NCBI RefSeq assembly: GCF_000744095.1
Contig: NZ_JQLI01000001.1
Span: 558,001 to 622,000 of the forward strand
Reading direction: 5' to 3'
Length of the DNA: 64,000 nucleotides
From: Cupriavidus necator A5-1
Lineage (GTDB): Bacteria; Pseudomonadota; Gammaproteobacteria; Burkholderiales; Burkholderiaceae
The notes under the pieces were generated by a model. It was not told the DNA's origin. It made no database searches and worked only from the letters and a program-made list of their open reading frames with translations. The translations under genes were made by a program, and so were the position numbers. Below are positions 28,644-37,327 of this stretch, piece after piece; position 1 is the stretch's first letter; every line of letters starts with the position of its first letter.

Positions 28644-28996
28644 TTACCCGAGCGGTTGCGGGCGCAGTGCTGTCGGTTCGATGCCGAACATGCGCTTGTG
28701 CGTCCGGGTAAGGTGAGCCGAGTCCGCAAATCCTGCCTCATGCGCGGCCTCGGTCCAGGACGCGCCGGACATGACCGCCTCGATGGCCAAATTGATGCGC
28801 AGCCATAGGAGGTACGCTCTGAACGAGCTGCCGGTCCCGGCGACGAACAGATGCCGAAAACGACTCTCCGACTGAGCGACCGCTGAGGCCACGTCACTCA
28901 ATAAGAGGGGATTTCGAACGTTTGAGCGGATATAGTCCAGGGCCCGGCTAAGACGCGGGTCCAGGTCTTGGTTCGGCCTGGTTGGGGTCCCACATA
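28644..28996 (-). pseudogene. AraC-family regulator, C-terminal HTH fragment
   Basis: The frame DLDPRLSRALDYIRSNV then LSDVASAVAQSESRFRHLF and MSGASWTEAAHEAGFADSAH contains both helix-turn-helices of an AraC regulator (about 100 residues). The N-terminal effector domain is absent, because a 64-bp palindrome of transposon ends begins right upstream (28997). The open frame continues through the palindrome only by chance. Dead fragment. Confidence 0.75.
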
Positions 28997-29060
28997 GAGG
29001 GCTGGCCGGGATTCGCAAATATCTGAAGCTTAAGATATTTGCGAATCCCGGCCGACCCTC
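28997..29060. repeat. 64-bp palindrome of two abutted Tn3-type terminal repeats (TIME-like)
   Basis: Arms 28997-29024 and 29033-29060 are inverted copies (26 of 28 positions) separated by 8 bases. Each arm starts GAGGG and contains GGCCGGGATTCGCAAA, the same core as the ends of the 3.4-kb element at 10250-13671. It interrupts the AraC fragment. It resembles Tn3-derived miniature elements, or a junction left when two element ends joined. Confidence 0.7.
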
Positions 29061-29421
29061 GACTACGGAAGGTGCAAGGAATTGGGCCGCAAAGTCAGTG
29101 CGTATCCAAGTTGCAAGCCGACGATGCCAAGAACCTAGCTGCTTCGCTGAAGTGGCGAGTTCCCGTGGGGGGCGGAACACCGTATTGCGGCCCAAGCTAT
29201 TACACCTTGAAGCCCTTCCTGATCACCGATTCGTCAAGCCACAAGACATCACAGCGCACAGCCAGGTGCGACTCGAGGGGCAGGATGGCGAAACGAGGGA
29301 GTGCATGCCGTATAGAAATCAGGAGCCGACGTAAAGTCTAGACATAGTGCACCATCTGTCGCAGAAAGCCGGAGCCGCCTCCTACGGCATGCCCCCGGTG
29401 ACACGCGTCACGCATCGAGCT
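29061..29421. other. No gene seen; holds one copy of a diverged repeat
   Basis: The stretch has only short frames. Positions 29180-29249 align with 36016-36085 at roughly three quarters identity (shared blocks include ATTGCGG, TACACCTT, TTCCTGA and TCAAGCC). It is probably the remnant of an element once present in two copies. Confidence 0.4.
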
Positions 29422-29964
29422 TCAGGCCTCGGAATCTTCGGGAGTGCTCGATTCTGATTCCATTTCACCGCCGCCGAGGGTGGCATTCGCAAGCTCAGCC
29501 GTTTCCTTCGTTACTTGCTGGACTGACAAGTAAGCAGTCTGGGCTGCGTGGATGGCCGACTTCACGATGGCCACGGTCGACTCCGAAGCAACCGGGCTAG
29601 CTTCCGAGACCTTCGCAAAGAAGGCCAGCAACTTCTCTGCATTGGCGGCTTGGACGCCTTCAATAAACGCTGAGAAATCAAGCTGGGCGGCATCGGAAAT
29701 CTCAGAAAGTTGACGGATGTAGCTCAGGAATTTCTCTTGCGCCGGCTTGATGGTCTCCTCGTGGAGCGCCAGGATTTCTTGAGTACTCGTTGCGGATAGC
29801 GCTTTCAACGTAACATTGGCGCGGTCAGCGAAATGGGCCCTACTTGCTTGCAGGTTCAACGCCGCAAGCCGCTCCAGGCTTTCGAAGACCTTTAGTGTCA
29901 GCCCGCATAAGGTTTCCAGGCTGGCACGCTGCGCGGCGGCGATCTGTTCAGATGTAAGGAACAT
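29422..29964 (-). CDS. phaP: Phasin-family protein (polyhydroxyalkanoate granule associated)
   Basis: A 180-aa phasin that would coat polyhydroxybutyrate granules. The start [20 protein letters not shown] is fixed by AAGGAG upstream of ATG 29964; the body is helical with heptad-like Leu/Ala spacing ([20 protein letters not shown]). The C-terminus is acidic ([12 protein letters not shown]). Phasins are typical of Cupriavidus. No PHA synthase is near, so this is probably one of several phasin genes. It stands alone between decayed regions. Confidence 0.88.
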   Translation of the reverse strand: MFLTSEQIAAAQRASLETLCGLTLKVFESLERLAALNLQASRAHFADRANVTLKALSATSTQEILALHEETIKPAQEKFLSYIRQLSEISDAAQLDFSAFIEGVQAANAEKLLAFFAKVSEASPVASESTVAIVKSAIHAAQTAYLSVQQVTKETAELANATLGGGEMESESSTPEDSEA

Positions 29965-30680
29965 CTGCGTCTCCTTTATCGCATTTATCTTCAGAGCCGG
30001 TACTCTAACCGCTGACGATGACAGCGCAGTGACCAATCGGCTCCGGGTTTACACGATGGGAATCATCTGGGCATGGAGTCTAGAGTAGCTCAGCGAAACT
30101 AACCCTTGGTTTCACGCATTGCACCATCCTTTTTCGGCAACGTCCTTGTCGCCGATCAATTTGCAAGCCGCCGGGCTGTTTTGCGCCCAAGCCAGCCGTC
30201 CGCGCCCGTTACCACAATGCCGAGGGCCAGACGTGGAACGGGGAAGGGGAGATGCCGGATTGGCTGGCGCGGGCAGTCCGCGCAGGACAGAGCGTGGACC
30301 ATTTCCGCGTTGCTCCCTAGCATCAGGCTGCCTGTTGAGAACCGCTCACCCACGCTTTGGAAGGCTGCGCCACCAATTCATGGTGCGGATCTAGTGCCAT
30401 TTTATCGGAAGGGTCCCGAAACCAGGCTCGTTTCGGGAATGCTAGACCGCAGGATGTGCTTCTTAAGCCACTGCGCGTTCACCGCGCCGCCCTCGGCATG
30501 CGTGCCGCTGCCCGGACAGTTGGCCGTCCAGGGTTGATATGCAAGGGCAACACCCCATAATGATCGCGTAGCGGCGTCGCGGTTTAAACGATCCGCTCGG
30601 CCCGGAACTCCCTGCGACAAATTGCGTCGTGATCGTAAGCGTACTTGGAGTACGTCAGGTCCGGGTACCGCAGCATTCCG
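29965..30680. other. No confident gene; decayed DNA
   Basis: Only short frames in several phases. A minus-strand stretch near 30160-30230 reads LGIVVTGADGWLGRKTARRL, like the cofactor motif of an NAD-dependent epimerase, but stops at once and is not continued. A small hairpin, CGTACT-TGG-AGTACG, lies at 30640-30654. Confidence 0.35.
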
Positions 30681-30703
30681 ATAGCCTCCCTCTGGGAGGC
30701 TAT
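30681..30703 (+). promoter_or_regulatory. Strong hairpin masking the ribosome binding site of the DUF3800 gene
   Basis: ATAGCCTCCC (30681-30690) pairs perfectly with GGGAGGCTAT (30694-30703) around TCT and is followed by TTTTC. It looks like a terminator. GGAGG at 30695-30699, ten bases before ATG 30710, is the only Shine-Dalgarno, so the stem would hide it. It is either an old terminator reused as a leader or a translational switch. Confidence 0.6.
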
Positions 30704-30709
30704 TTTCAT

Positions 30710-31147
30710 ATGGCGATCACCATCTATCTCGACGAAAGCGGTTGCCTAGGCTGGCAACTCGGTGCCCCATACCAGCGTGGCGGCTCCAGCTGGCATTTCA
30801 CGCTGGCGTTCCGGGCGCACCCCAATGGCCTGTATAACTACATGGCCAAGCTGCTGTTGCTCGATGTCATGGCGGAGCATGACGCGGTGTGCTTCATTCC
30901 CGATGCGCGTTCGCTGAAAACGGAGCTCAAGCACGCCTTGCACGACTACCTCCGAACCGAATTGGCCGTGCGGGGCGCCATGACCAAGTTGCAGACTACC
31001 CCATGGGAAAGCAAAGACTGCCTTGCGCTACAGTTCACCGACATCCTCGCCGGCATCGTCTGGGCGCACCATGAGTTTGGCAACAGCGTAGCGTACCGCG
31101 CTGCAAGCCAGGCAATTCGGCAGAAGACGTTGTTCTTCCCGCGGTGA
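30710..31147 (+). CDS. DUF3800-family protein, internally shortened
   Basis: A 145-aa protein starting MAITIYLDESGCLGWQLG. DUF3800 proteins begin with such a YLDESG motif and end with an LxxADxxAG segment, here LALQFTDILAGIVWAHH. Family members usually exceed 200 residues. Here the N-terminal strand GGSSWHFTLAF runs straight into RAHPNGLYNYMAKLLLLDVM, which suggests an in-frame deletion of about 60-70 codons. The family is RNase-H-like and associated with mobile or defence regions. Activity is doubtful if the core is missing. Confidence 0.65.
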   Translation: MAITIYLDESGCLGWQLGAPYQRGGSSWHFTLAFRAHPNGLYNYMAKLLLLDVMAEHDAVCFIPDARSLKTELKHALHDYLRTELAVRGAMTKLQTTPWESKDCLALQFTDILAGIVWAHHEFGNSVAYRAASQAIRQKTLFFPR

Positions 31148-31404
31148 GCTAAACGTCCTCAATTGGCTGCAACACACTCAGTGCGCGCTAGCGCGTTAAA
31201 CGTGAGCGCGAACACTTCATACAGTGAGCGGGCAGATCAAGATGGGAAAGGGCCCAAGGCGCGTTCAATAAGGCGAATCGGATAGCGTCCGTTCGGCAAT
31301 ACTTCACTTGGAATACTTTGGCGCGCGGAAATCACCCGGCGGGCTGCGTGCGCCCCGCTCGGCGATTCGCTCCCGGCGAATGAGGTCAGTCAGGTCCGGA
31401 ATAG

Positions 31405-31896
31405 CTATCGACGGCATTCCTCCATGTTCTCAATCGCCAGTTGGAAGTCGAGTGGCGTTTGACGGTCCACATCCGTTGCAGCCATGAGCTCACGGATAAG
31501 ATAGTTCAGGAGGGCAGGCCCTGCAGCTTTCAACGCGAGCGGAGGTCCCTTTGAAGTATTCGTTTCTGACAACCATCTGCTGCGCCGGGCTAAGCCTGGG
31601 GTGAGCGACGACCAAGCATGGCCGACGTCGCCAGCGACGTCGCTTGGTCCACGTTCCTTAGTGTTTGGCAGCTTGACCTTGCTCATACGGCCCAGCACGA
31701 AGTCGCGGAAGTCCATCTTCTCCAGCTAGTAGCCGCAGACATGCCAACGGCGTCCCGTCTTAATGATGCTGTGAGGCTCGAGGATTCGCTCGTGCGGCTC
31801 CGGGTTGTTCATGGAGATGTAGTTAAACCTTACCCGCCGTCCGCTCAACACGTCGGTGGTGAGCATTGGGGCAAGACAACGAGCCTTGACACAGCT
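31405..31896 (-). pseudogene. WYL-domain transcriptional regulator, interrupted
   Basis: The frame LTTDVLSGRRVRFNYIS then ILEPHSIIKTGRRWHVCGY followed by LEKMDFRDFVLGRM matches a WYL domain (ligand-sensing domain of bacterial regulators). A TAG at 31726-31728 splits it; CAG to TAG would explain it. The same frame ends at 31405. The upstream boundary is approximate, as the N-terminal HTH is not recognisable and the frame overlaps the end of the 292-aa gene. WYL regulators often control defence or DNA-damage loci. Confidence 0.6.
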
Positions 31897-32773
31897 ATCG
31901 CGTACGAATATAGGCGTCGAAGAGGCCCGCATGCAGGCCACGTAAAGTCTTCCGTCGTTCAACCAAATCATGCTGCCGGCCTTCGCGCTCAAGGAGCAAT
32001 AACTCCAGCATGATTCGCATCCCCTGTTCGGGTAACGTGTGCGTCGAGGGCTCGGACCGGCGTAGGAGGGCGGCAAGCCCAGGTTTTTCTGTCAATGCCC
32101 ACGCCGGAAACCACGCAAGATCATCGATTGTGCCGTCACCGTCGAAATTCGCATCGAATACCCGCCGTAGCGCCAGCAAAGGCGAATCACCGAGCGCTTG
32201 CATCAGCACGCCAAGCTTCCTCGGCGACAACCACGCAAGTTCGGCCAGGAGCGGCCACGCCTGTTCAAGTCCCTGGAGCCGGTAGACAGCCTCGGCCATC
32301 CAGGCGAGCGTGATTGGAATACGTCGCCACGACCCGATCCGCTTTATGCTTTCGCGTGCCGCAGTCCACTCCGCTGCGCGCATCCATAGCGGCGCGGAAT
32401 GCCATTCCGGCATCTCGCGGTGAAACGGCAATTGCGAGGCGGCTTGCGCAACGGCTCGCCACAGCGGTATGCACCATGCCATGCCAGCCGCGTCGCCGAA
32501 TGCGCGGCGGGCCGCCGGCACGCTCGGCGAACACCATGCCTCACAGGTGTCACGTAGTGCCGTGTGACTAGTGATGGGCCCTTGGACGGGATACTCAAGA
32601 ACGCGTACCAGTATCTCGAGGGTCGGCACGAGCGCGTCGGCTGGATATTCTGCGGCCAGCCGACGCAGTGCTTCACGCCCCGCGGCGGCATTGCGTTGCT
32701 CAAGCGCTGCAAGCACGTCATTGCGAAGCATGACATCGCGGCTGTGTTCGAAGAGGTCGAGCTGATTCGTCAC
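31895..32773 (-). CDS. Conserved-looking protein of unknown function, 292 aa
   Basis: It starts with GTG at 32773 (V/MTNQLDLFEHSRDVMLRND) and runs 292 codons without interruption. Helical, with tetratricopeptide-like spacing of Ala/Leu/Trp residues, but I cannot assign a family. It lies just upstream of a broken WYL regulator and 5 bases after a possible 127-aa frame, so the three may have been one operon. It may be the intact member of a decayed defence or regulatory locus. Confidence 0.55.
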   Translation of the reverse strand: MTNQLDLFEHSRDVMLRNDVLAALEQRNAAAGREALRRLAAEYPADALVPTLEILVRVLEYPVQGPITSHTALRDTCEAWCSPSVPAARRAFGDAAGMAWCIPLWRAVAQAASQLPFHREMPEWHSAPLWMRAAEWTAARESIKRIGSWRRIPITLAWMAEAVYRLQGLEQAWPLLAELAWLSPRKLGVLMQALGDSPLLALRRVFDANFDGDGTIDDLAWFPAWALTEKPGLAALLRRSEPSTHTLPEQGMRIMLELLLLEREGRQHDLVERRKTLRGLHAGLFDAYIRTR

Positions 32774-32778
32774 GGCGT

Positions 32779-33162
32779 TCAGGTTGGTATGTCCGATTCC
32801 AGCCCTGTAGGACGCTCGGAATCACCGGGAGGCAACAAGTCTGCGAGGAATGGTAGCTCGTGCGCCCAAGACGGGCAATTGGCGACGGGTAACTGCTGTG
32901 CAACATACGAGGGCTCGGTGGCCTCATACACGTCAGGCGTACCTGTTTCTGCGAAGGGTACGTCCAGAGAGGGTTGGCCGCGGCGCTGGGACGGGCCGAG
33001 CGGGCCGAAGCGGAGGGGGCGCTGGCCAGCCAACTGCTGGCAGGCCGTCCGTATTGCATTGCACTGCATGGGGGCCGCCAGTCCTCGGACAACTGCGGAT
33101 AGCGCTGGGGCCATGTATGCGTCAAATTTGACCGTACAATCTCGCATCTTCGTTGGGGGCAC
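32779..33162 (-). CDS. Possible 127-aa protein upstream of the 292-aa gene
   Basis: A frame opening MPPTKMRDCTVKFDAYMAP and containing MQCNAIRTACQQLAGQRPLR and SWAHELPFLADLLPPG. Its stop is 5 bases before the GTG start of the 292-aa gene, which favours a shared operon. Overlapping frames of similar length exist, and no family is recognised, so it may be a degraded or false gene. Confidence 0.35.
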   Translation of the reverse strand: MPPTKMRDCTVKFDAYMAPALSAVVRGLAAPMQCNAIRTACQQLAGQRPLRFGPLGPSQRRGQPSLDVPFAETGTPDVYEATEPSYVAQQLPVANCPSWAHELPFLADLLPPGDSERPTGLESDIPT

Positions 33163-33259
33163 AAGGGCTATATCAGCTCGCGGCCCCTCGCATTAACGCC
33201 TTACTGCAACGTGGCGCAACGATAGGCAAGGCCTACGCGCGACTCGGCGACCGACACGC

Positions 33260-33487
33260 TTGAGCACGGCGCCGATGACGCCCTTGGTCCAGGACTGGCT
33301 TGGCCATGCGTCGACGGAAACCGCCCGGATGTGCGATCAACGGGCGCTGCCCCCGGAAGCTCTCATTGTGGACACACCCAGCCCCCAGAGCTTAGACATT
33401 ATTGCCGGATATGTCGCACGACCTGACCGCGGTCAACGCATACCTCTGCCGCCTGGCGACGTCTTTCACAGACCGGAGCGAGTCTGA
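33260..33487 (+). pseudogene. Tyrosine recombinase, C-terminal fragment
   Basis: MTPLVQDWLGHASTETARMC followed by DQRALPPE resembles the last catalytic box of phage-type integrases (WLGHAS...T..Y, with the tyrosine here replaced by cysteine after ARM). Everything upstream is missing. After about residue 35 the sequence loses similarity. It is a relic that hints at an integrated element once ending here. Confidence 0.4.
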
Positions 33488-33612
33488 GCAGCGCGGTGCC
33501 GCAGCCGGTAAGGGACCCCGGCTGGCCGCTACCCGGTCGTCTCTTCCCGACCCGGTCATTCGCCAGGTCAGAGTCGGATGGCTGAAGTGGCCGATGAAGC
33601 GACCATCGCCAA

Positions 33613-33648
33613 CCTCGGACTGGATGACCGCTCGTCGGCGCTCACCGG
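33613..33648 (+). repeat. 36-bp diverged direct repeat, copy 1
   Basis: It shares GGATGACCGCTCGTCG and CTCACCGG with 34365-34401. Both copies read LDDRSSxLTG in one plus-strand frame, so they are probably fragments of homologous genes or one duplicated gene. No complete gene surrounds either copy. Confidence 0.45.
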
Positions 33649-33774
33649 ACCTTCCGCAGGCAGAGCAACTTGCTTAACCGCAATCACTCAGAGCCCCTAG
33701 TTCGCCGCTCCGGTGCCTTATCGTCGCGAGTCCGATGAATTACGGTAGTTTCAACGCGCTGGTTGACCGCCAGT

Positions 33775-34194
33775 CTACTGTGCGTCCCGCAAGGCTTTCT
33801 CCCATGCTGGGGCCTCCTCGGGGAGTTCGCGATAGCAGTCATGGTTCGCCAGTTGTTGACCACTTGTGATATCGACCAGCGTGCACCACATGTTGAAGTG
33901 CAATGATCCAGCTTGATAGGCGACCTGTTTCCCGCTTTCCCAAAATATCCATCTCCACACAAATGGATCTCCTTCGATTCGACGGATAACATGCCTCCGC
34001 TGGGCGATAACCAAGGTGGTGGGGTAGCTCTGACCGTCCGCAAACGGATAGCTCTCTGTCCATCCTTCAAGGTCATGCGGCCCCGCCCGATGTGCTGACT
34101 CGATTGGCTTGTTTGCCCTCGATGACTGAGCTAAGGCAGCAACAGTCAACAGGAGCATGCCAATGATCGCCAGCTTTCTGCCTGTGCTTTGCAT
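33775..34194 (-). CDS. Exported protein of unknown function, 139 aa
   Basis: Starts MQSTGRKLAIIGMLLLTVAA, a signal peptide probably cut after AQSSRA. The mature part, with YPFADGQSYPTTLVIAQRR and WIFWESGKQVAYQAGSLHF, looks like a small beta-rich periplasmic protein with two cysteines (near residues 104 and 119) that could pair. The frame is intact and isolated. No family recognised. Confidence 0.55.
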   Translation of the reverse strand: MQSTGRKLAIIGMLLLTVAALAQSSRANKPIESAHRAGPHDLEGWTESYPFADGQSYPTTLVIAQRRHVIRRIEGDPFVWRWIFWESGKQVAYQAGSLHFNMWCTLVDITSGQQLANHDCYRELPEEAPAWEKALRDAQ

Positions 34195-34364
34195 GGTTGA
34201 TGGGAGCGGATCCGGGCGAGAAAAACGTCACCAACTTCATTCGTACCTTCGTTGCAAGCCCCACGGGGCGAAGGCTGGGGCGGGCAGCAAGTAGTGTGCC
34301 ACTATGGGATCCAGGATGTCGAGTTCGCCAGAATTGCGTCCGGCGGCGCGATGACATCCATTTG

Positions 34365-34401
34365 CTCTCGACTTGGATGACCGCTCGTCGCACCTCACCG
34401 G
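34365..34401 (+). repeat. 36-bp diverged direct repeat, copy 2
   Basis: Partner of 33613-33648. Here the coding-like frame continues for about 55 codons (LDLDDRSSHLTGHSYSEAG, then RPPGHGRMAESGRPAAVALP) before a stop near 34530. Confidence 0.45.
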
Positions 34402-36015
34402 CCATTCGTACTCGGAAGCCGGATGCCCGCTCATCGGCCAACTCGGCCGTCCGCCGGGGCACGGGCGGATGGCCGAATCTGGCCGGCCTGCCGCCGTTGC
34501 GCTTCCGCCAGCCTTGGCCAGCAACGGTTAGCCGCAGCGCGCGGGGCCAGGAAGAACGTGAGGCCGGCGTTGCCGGGAGCCGGCGATAGGGCACGATAAC
34601 GCTATCAGGCGATGAGCGGCATGATTTTCGGTGAAGTCCCGGCCTTTTCAAAGGTGATCACTGCCGTCGAAGAGCTTGAGCGCCTCGTAAATTCGGAGAG
34701 TCAATGATGAAGACAAGGTTGGTTCGGTGGGACGGTCAAGCGAGACACTTTCACCCGGAGATTCCTGGCTGAAACGTAAATCCATGTCACAGCAAACCGT
34801 CCGCGTTTGTTGTGACCGCAAATTCAGGTCATACGCTAGGTGGTTGGTGAATCCAACGAATGGGCGTATCGAGGCGATGCAAGTGGATATATTGAACATA
34901 ACGCCCGTACTGAGAAATTTTGCTGATTGCCGGAGAGCTATGTTTGATTCGGATAGAAGAGCAGCGTTTCTCCCTGCGCCGCCAGCACCTCAGTCGGCTG
35001 TCGACGCGCAGGCGCTGGACACGGCAGCAGAATCGAAATGCGCAGCGGCATATACGGCGTGCGGTGTCACGTAACTCACAAGCCCGCCGCTGCGGAAAAA
35101 CAGATCGTGTCAATCCTGCAAAGGCGTGACATCGTTGCGAGACAGGCTCGTGTAGGCTCGCAGCCTATCGACTCTTGCTTATCCAGTGTCATTTCGCCAT
35201 GGCGCCATACCTCCGCATCGCCGTCCGAGCACTCGGCGTCGGCGCCGTCATTGTGATCATCGCCGTAGTCTCACGGCAAGTCTATCTGCGAGTCGCCTCG
35301 GCATCTGACTTCGCCGGCGCGGATGAGGAACCCGCGGCAATGCTGTTGATCCGCTGTGAGACGATGCATCACCGCCTGCAGAATCGGCACAGGCCTGCGG
35401 ACACGGCGTATGCTGACGAGCCGCCACGCGCTCGTTGTAGGGAGTCTTGAGTCGGAGAGCGTCTGCTCAGTCCAGCAGTTCACGCTGCTTGCGTGAAGCT
35501 GGCGGTCCACAGCAAGCGGTGAGGCAGATGACCTTGGTTCGTCCCGTTTGACGACCTGCAGCCTAGTTGCAGAGGTTACCAACACATTGCAGCCATGTTG
35601 GAAAGAAGCCTTCCGGCCGACAGCGAGCACAATGTGCCAACGCAGGCGCCAGGCAGCGCCACGACCCCAGTACTAAACGCGCGCGACTTGGAACCCAGGC
35701 AAAAGAAAGCCCGCTGCAAAGGCGGGCACGAATCCCTTGAGGAGAAAGGGAGGAGACGGACGTAGTATAAACCCTTATGAAAACTTCTGCAGACCGTGCT
35801 GTGGTGGTTATCCTGTTGTGGCGGGAACTACGCGGTCTGCCATCCATTTTTCCCCTGTACGCGCGTTACCCAAATCCCGCTTCCAAAGTACAGGAACCGG
35901 ACTTGGAAACCTGACGCGCCATCTGGCCAGGCATGCGACAACGGGACCTGAGAGGTGCCCAATCTGTAATTTCATGATCACGAAATTATGTCTGTCGCAA
36001 CGGCACCTGAGAAAT
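34402..36015. other. No supportable gene in 1.6 kb
   Basis: Many short frames, none with a recognisable family or good start. One frame at 35175-35450 has a hydrophobic stretch (LGVGAVIVIIAVVS) and could be a membrane-protein fragment. The only clear element is the minus-strand terminator at 35700-35727. Confidence 0.4.
35700..35727 (-). terminator. Rho-independent terminator, minus strand
   Basis: On the minus strand GCCCGC, a 7-base loop and GCGGGC are followed by TTTCTTTT. No minus-strand gene ends close by; the LysR gene stops 590 bases to the right. It may belong to a lost gene. Confidence 0.5.
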
Positions 36016-36085
36016 CCGCATTGCGGACCAATCTAATACACCTTGGCGCTCTTTCCTGACCGAAGACTCCTCAAGCCGTAAGGAT
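36016..36085 (+). repeat. 70-bp diverged repeat, partner of 29180-29249
   Basis: It shares ordered blocks with 29180-29249 (see that region) and ends near TCAAGCC. On the minus strand it reads EESSVRKERQGVLDWSAM, while the other copy reads LDESVIRKGF before stops, so an eroded coding origin is possible. Confidence 0.4.
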
Positions 36086-36314
36086 ATGGAAGACCATAGC
36101 CACAAGCCGGTACCGTCTAGCCAGTTGTTGCCCGGTACATGTTTCGGTGGGCGCAGAAAGGATCCTGCGATGCTGCTGCACGACAAGGATTCTCGGCCGC
36201 CTTCGATCCCCATTTCGGTCAATCAAATTTCTACAAACCGGCCATTCATTCGCCGTGGCGTGCAATAAGGCTACCGTCCCAGCGAGAATGAACCGAAGCT
36301 GCGACTGGCAACTA

Positions 36315-37199
36315 CTACACCAATCGCAGATCCCACAGCACATCAAGTACGTGTTGGGTGGAGCGTTCAACGTACCCCGCACGATGCGCGATACCGAGCC
36401 GACGCCATAACGCCGGGCGCAGCGGACGCATGACGATGCGCTTGTCCGGCAATGGCGTGGTGGCCTCGTGGGGCAACAGCGCCGCGCCGTAACCCGCCGC
36501 GACCAGACTCTTGATCGCGTCGTTGTAGTTGAGCTGAATGCGTGGTGCGGGATGGTGTCCCGCGGCCGCGAACCACTCCGCGGTCTGACGCGAGAGGCGC
36601 GTGGTCGCGTCATTGAGAATCAGAGGCTGGGCGGCGAGCCATTCCGGCGTGACGCGGGCCGGGCACTGCCAATGCGCCGGCACGAAGGCCATCACGGGGT
36701 CGCGGCGCCAGGGCTTTATCACTAGTCCGGCCACCGGCGGCTGAGGCAGTGCAACCAGCCCGATATCCAGCGTGCCGTCCGCCAGTCGGGACAGTGTTTC
36801 CTGCGAAGTGAGGACCGCAATCTGAATGTCGATGGCGGGATGCTGCTGGCGCAGCACCTCGAGCGCCTGTGGCAGCAGGTGCGCGATCGCGCCAGTCGAC
36901 GCACCGAGCCGGGCGCGCCCTTCGAGCCCCTCCACCTGTCGTTGAATATCGTCCAGCGTCTGCTCCGCATCGGCCAGCAGCCGACGCCCGCGCTCCACCA
37001 GCACCTCTCCGATCGCCGACGGTCTTACCTGTCCGCGTTTTCGCGACAGGAGCGGTGCCCCGATGCGGTGTTCCAGTTCAGCGATGTGGAGGCTGACCGT
37101 GGGCGGCGCAAGGTGCAATGCACGCGCTGCCTCGGCGAATGAGCCATGGTCGGCAATGGCGACCAGCGTGCGCAGGCGGTCCAGGCTGATTTCTCGCAT
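36315..37199 (-). CDS. LysR-family transcriptional regulator
   Basis: A 294-aa LysR regulator. The HTH is LRTLVAIADHGSFAEAARAL with the PPTVSLHIAELEHRIGAPLL recognition helix, followed by a substrate-binding domain with DGTLDIGLVALPQPPV near residue 140. The start is ATG 37199. It is divergent from an argC gene (128-base gap) that it probably controls. A T-N11-A dyad at 37234-37248 lies in the shared promoter. Confidence 0.9.
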   Translation of the reverse strand: MREISLDRLRTLVAIADHGSFAEAARALHLAPPTVSLHIAELEHRIGAPLLSRKRGQVRPSAIGEVLVERGRRLLADAEQTLDDIQRQVEGLEGRARLGASTGAIAHLLPQALEVLRQQHPAIDIQIAVLTSQETLSRLADGTLDIGLVALPQPPVAGLVIKPWRRDPVMAFVPAHWQCPARVTPEWLAAQPLILNDATTRLSRQTAEWFAAAGHHPAPRIQLNYNDAIKSLVAAGYGAALLPHEATTPLPDKRIVMRPLRPALWRRLGIAHRAGYVERSTQHVLDVLWDLRLV

Positions 37200-37233
37200 G
37201 TTGGCTCCAGATTCAGGAAAACTAAATGTCAAG

Positions 37234-37248
37234 GTTGTGAAATTCAAC
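37234..37248. promoter_or_regulatory. LysR-type T-N11-A operator candidate
   Basis: GTTGTGAAATTCAAC has matching GTTG/CAAC ends and fits the T-N11-A consensus. It lies 35 bases before the LysR start and 80 before argC, as expected for a LysR autoregulatory and activation site. Confidence 0.5.
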
Positions 37249-37327
37249 TTTCCCTATTCTAGTGGTCCATGGAAGATGGGGCTCCTTCGACGTGTTACCC
37301 CCCTTCAGTCACCGGAGTATTCCTCGC

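Noticed and set aside
30600..30705. Possible degenerate tRNA 3' end before the DUF3800 gene
   Set aside because: The segment has hairpins but no complete cloverleaf or anticodon arm.
33613..34401. CRISPR-like repeat pair
   Set aside because: Only two diverged copies with unequal neighbours; no regular spacing, no cas genes. No CRISPR array is seen anywhere in the window.
36071..36613. 180-codon minus-strand frame
   Set aside because: Shadow of the LysR gene end in a different frame, no domain.
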